From 2-01-FULL-40-42 sp964349415 (GTDB lineage: Bacteria; Patescibacteriota; Microgenomatia; UBA1406; GWC2-37-13): a stretch of DNA of 15,498 nt. The DNA is taken from NCBI GenBank assembly GCA_964349415.1, contig CAYGGJ010000016.1, positions 1 to 15,498 of the forward strand, written 5' to 3'. Below the pieces are notes generated by a model, which was not told where the DNA came from, did not search any database, and was given only the letters and a program-made list of their open reading frames with translations. A program made the translations under genes and the position numbers. This document shows positions 14,698-15,498 of this stretch, piece by piece. How positions within the stretch are numbered: position 1 is the stretch's first letter; each line of letters begins with the position of its first letter.

Positions 14698-15498
14698 TCC
14701 AAAAATCACGGGGAGAAGTAGTAGATTTTGCTGCAGCGTAACCCAGTAATGATCTCCCATCCCGGTACCCAGAACCACCATAAAACAAAGTGCAAAAGCC
14801 AAAGACCGCAACCTCTCCGCAATCTGTCTTCCTCCTAAAAATACCAGTATTCCAAAAAAAACGATCCCTACCTCGGCAAGCACGTATAGCAAAATGTTGT
14901 GTACCGGTTGAAATGACAACATTAAAAATCTTGATCCCATACTGCCTTGGGCGATTAAATAATGACCAAGTCCGGTACCCCACGGGTGGGTCCTCACAAC
15001 TTCAAGGGAATTGCCGAAAAGCTCAAACCGTTTGGAGATTGAGAAGGGATCGGTCTGTGCCGACATGAAGACAAAGGCCAAGGCGACTAATATAAGCGCG
15101 CGTGAGGTTATACATAGTTTGCATGAAAAGTCCCCTTTCCGTATCAGACAGATGAAGTTGATTAAAAGAAAAAAACCAATAGCGATTTTAGAAAATGAGA
15201 GAAAAATTAAAATACTTGTTCCAAATAAAATAGTTTTCGTAATCCACGGGTACCTGGTTTCTTCTAAGGTTAAGATGTAGGTGTAGATAAGTAGGAAAAA
15301 CCCGGCCATGGAATTAGGATGTGAGAAGGTTCCGTAAGGTCTTAAGATTTCAACTCCCTGCAATGAGGCTTTGGCAACATCAGGTAGGGAGAGTGTGATC
15401 GCTCTTTCACCAAAAAAATAAAAAAAGCCTTGTACGGAGTGTTTCATAGCGAACTGAGCTGTGGAAAGTACGACCTCAAAAACAACTCCCGTAAGCAA
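14683..15498 (-). CDS. O-antigen ligase / Wzy-like polymerase, C-terminal part, cut by the window edge
   Basis: At least 271 residues of a polytopic membrane protein; the start lies beyond the right edge, as the frame is open to 15498 (the TTG there is probably internal). RPYGTFSHPNSMAGFF (about 53-68) and RTHPWGTGLGHY (about 169-180), followed by QPVHNILLYVLAEVG (about 197-211) and GDHYWVTLQQ (about 248-257), are typical of the O-antigen ligase family, which transfers or polymerises lipid-linked glycans at the outer face of the membrane. About seven helices are visible. It may work on glycans related to the product of the UbiA-like enzyme, but that is inference. Confidence 0.82.
   Translation of the reverse strand: MLTGVVFEVVLSTAQFAMKHSVQGFFYFFGERAITLSLPDVAKASLQGVEILRPYGTFSHPNSMAGFFLLIYTYILTLEETRYPWITKTILFGTSILIFLSFSKIAIGFFLLINFICLIRKGDFSCKLCITSRALILVALAFVFMSAQTDPFSISKRFELFGNSLEVVRTHPWGTGLGHYLIAQGSMGSRFLMLSFQPVHNILLYVLAEVGIVFFGILVFLGGRQIAERLRSLAFALCFMVVLGTGMGDHYWVTLQQNLLLLPVIFGLLES

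Overview
The window looks like a chromosomal segment of a Patescibacteria (CPR) bacterium, most likely of the Microgenomates type. This is inferred from content, not from a database search. The signs are dense packing (the longest gene-free stretch is about 260 bp), a class II ribonucleotide reductase, a bifunctional phosphoglucose/phosphomannose isomerase, a DUF5667-type surface protein, a decaprenyl-phosphate phosphoribosyltransferase-like UbiA protein, an AI-2E family membrane protein, and many genes with a perfect -10 box only 6-11 nt before the ATG and no Shine-Dalgarno. No tRNA, rRNA, CRISPR array, insertion sequence or phage gene was seen.

Layout. Positions 1-1660 hold, on the minus strand, an nrdR-nrdJ operon. 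nrdJ runs off the left edge, so it has no stop codon here, but its frame is open from 1185 to 1. Upstream of nrdR a promoter carries two NrdR-box-like sites 32 bp apart. Positions 1920-5023 hold, on the plus strand, a ComF-like phosphoribosyltransferase, an AI-2E family transporter and an FAD-dependent amine-oxidase-fold oxidoreductase. Positions 5075-7798 hold a 691-residue protein with two PEP-synthase/PPDK-type ATP-grasp-like domains around a phosphohistidine-like swivel domain, followed by an unrecognised basic protein. Positions 7799-9149 (minus) hold a SemiSWEET-type sugar transporter coupled to a PGI/PMI isomerase, divergent from a UbiA-family prenyl-phosphate phosphoribosyltransferase (9201-10124). 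Positions 10192-13052 hold recA, recX and a ribonuclease Y that lacks the usual membrane anchor. After that come a half-size MFS-like protein, the nucleoid protein HU with a clear rho-independent terminator, a DUF5667 protein, and (minus, cut by the right edge) an O-antigen ligase/polymerase-like protein.

How the genes work together. One theme is DNA precursor supply and genome maintenance: NrdR senses nucleotides and controls NrdJ, while RecA and RecX handle recombination and HU compacts DNA. A second theme is sugars and the cell envelope: SemiSWEET plus PGI/PMI for uptake and interconversion of hexose phosphates, a UbiA-type enzyme for lipid-linked pentose, and an O-antigen ligase-like protein. 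Membrane proteins of unclear role (AI-2E, half-MFS, DUF5667) lie among these.

The least ordinary items are the double ATP-grasp/swivel protein with its orphan neighbour, the repeated leaderless-type promoter layout, the soluble RNase Y, and the compact divergent promoter at 9150-9200.
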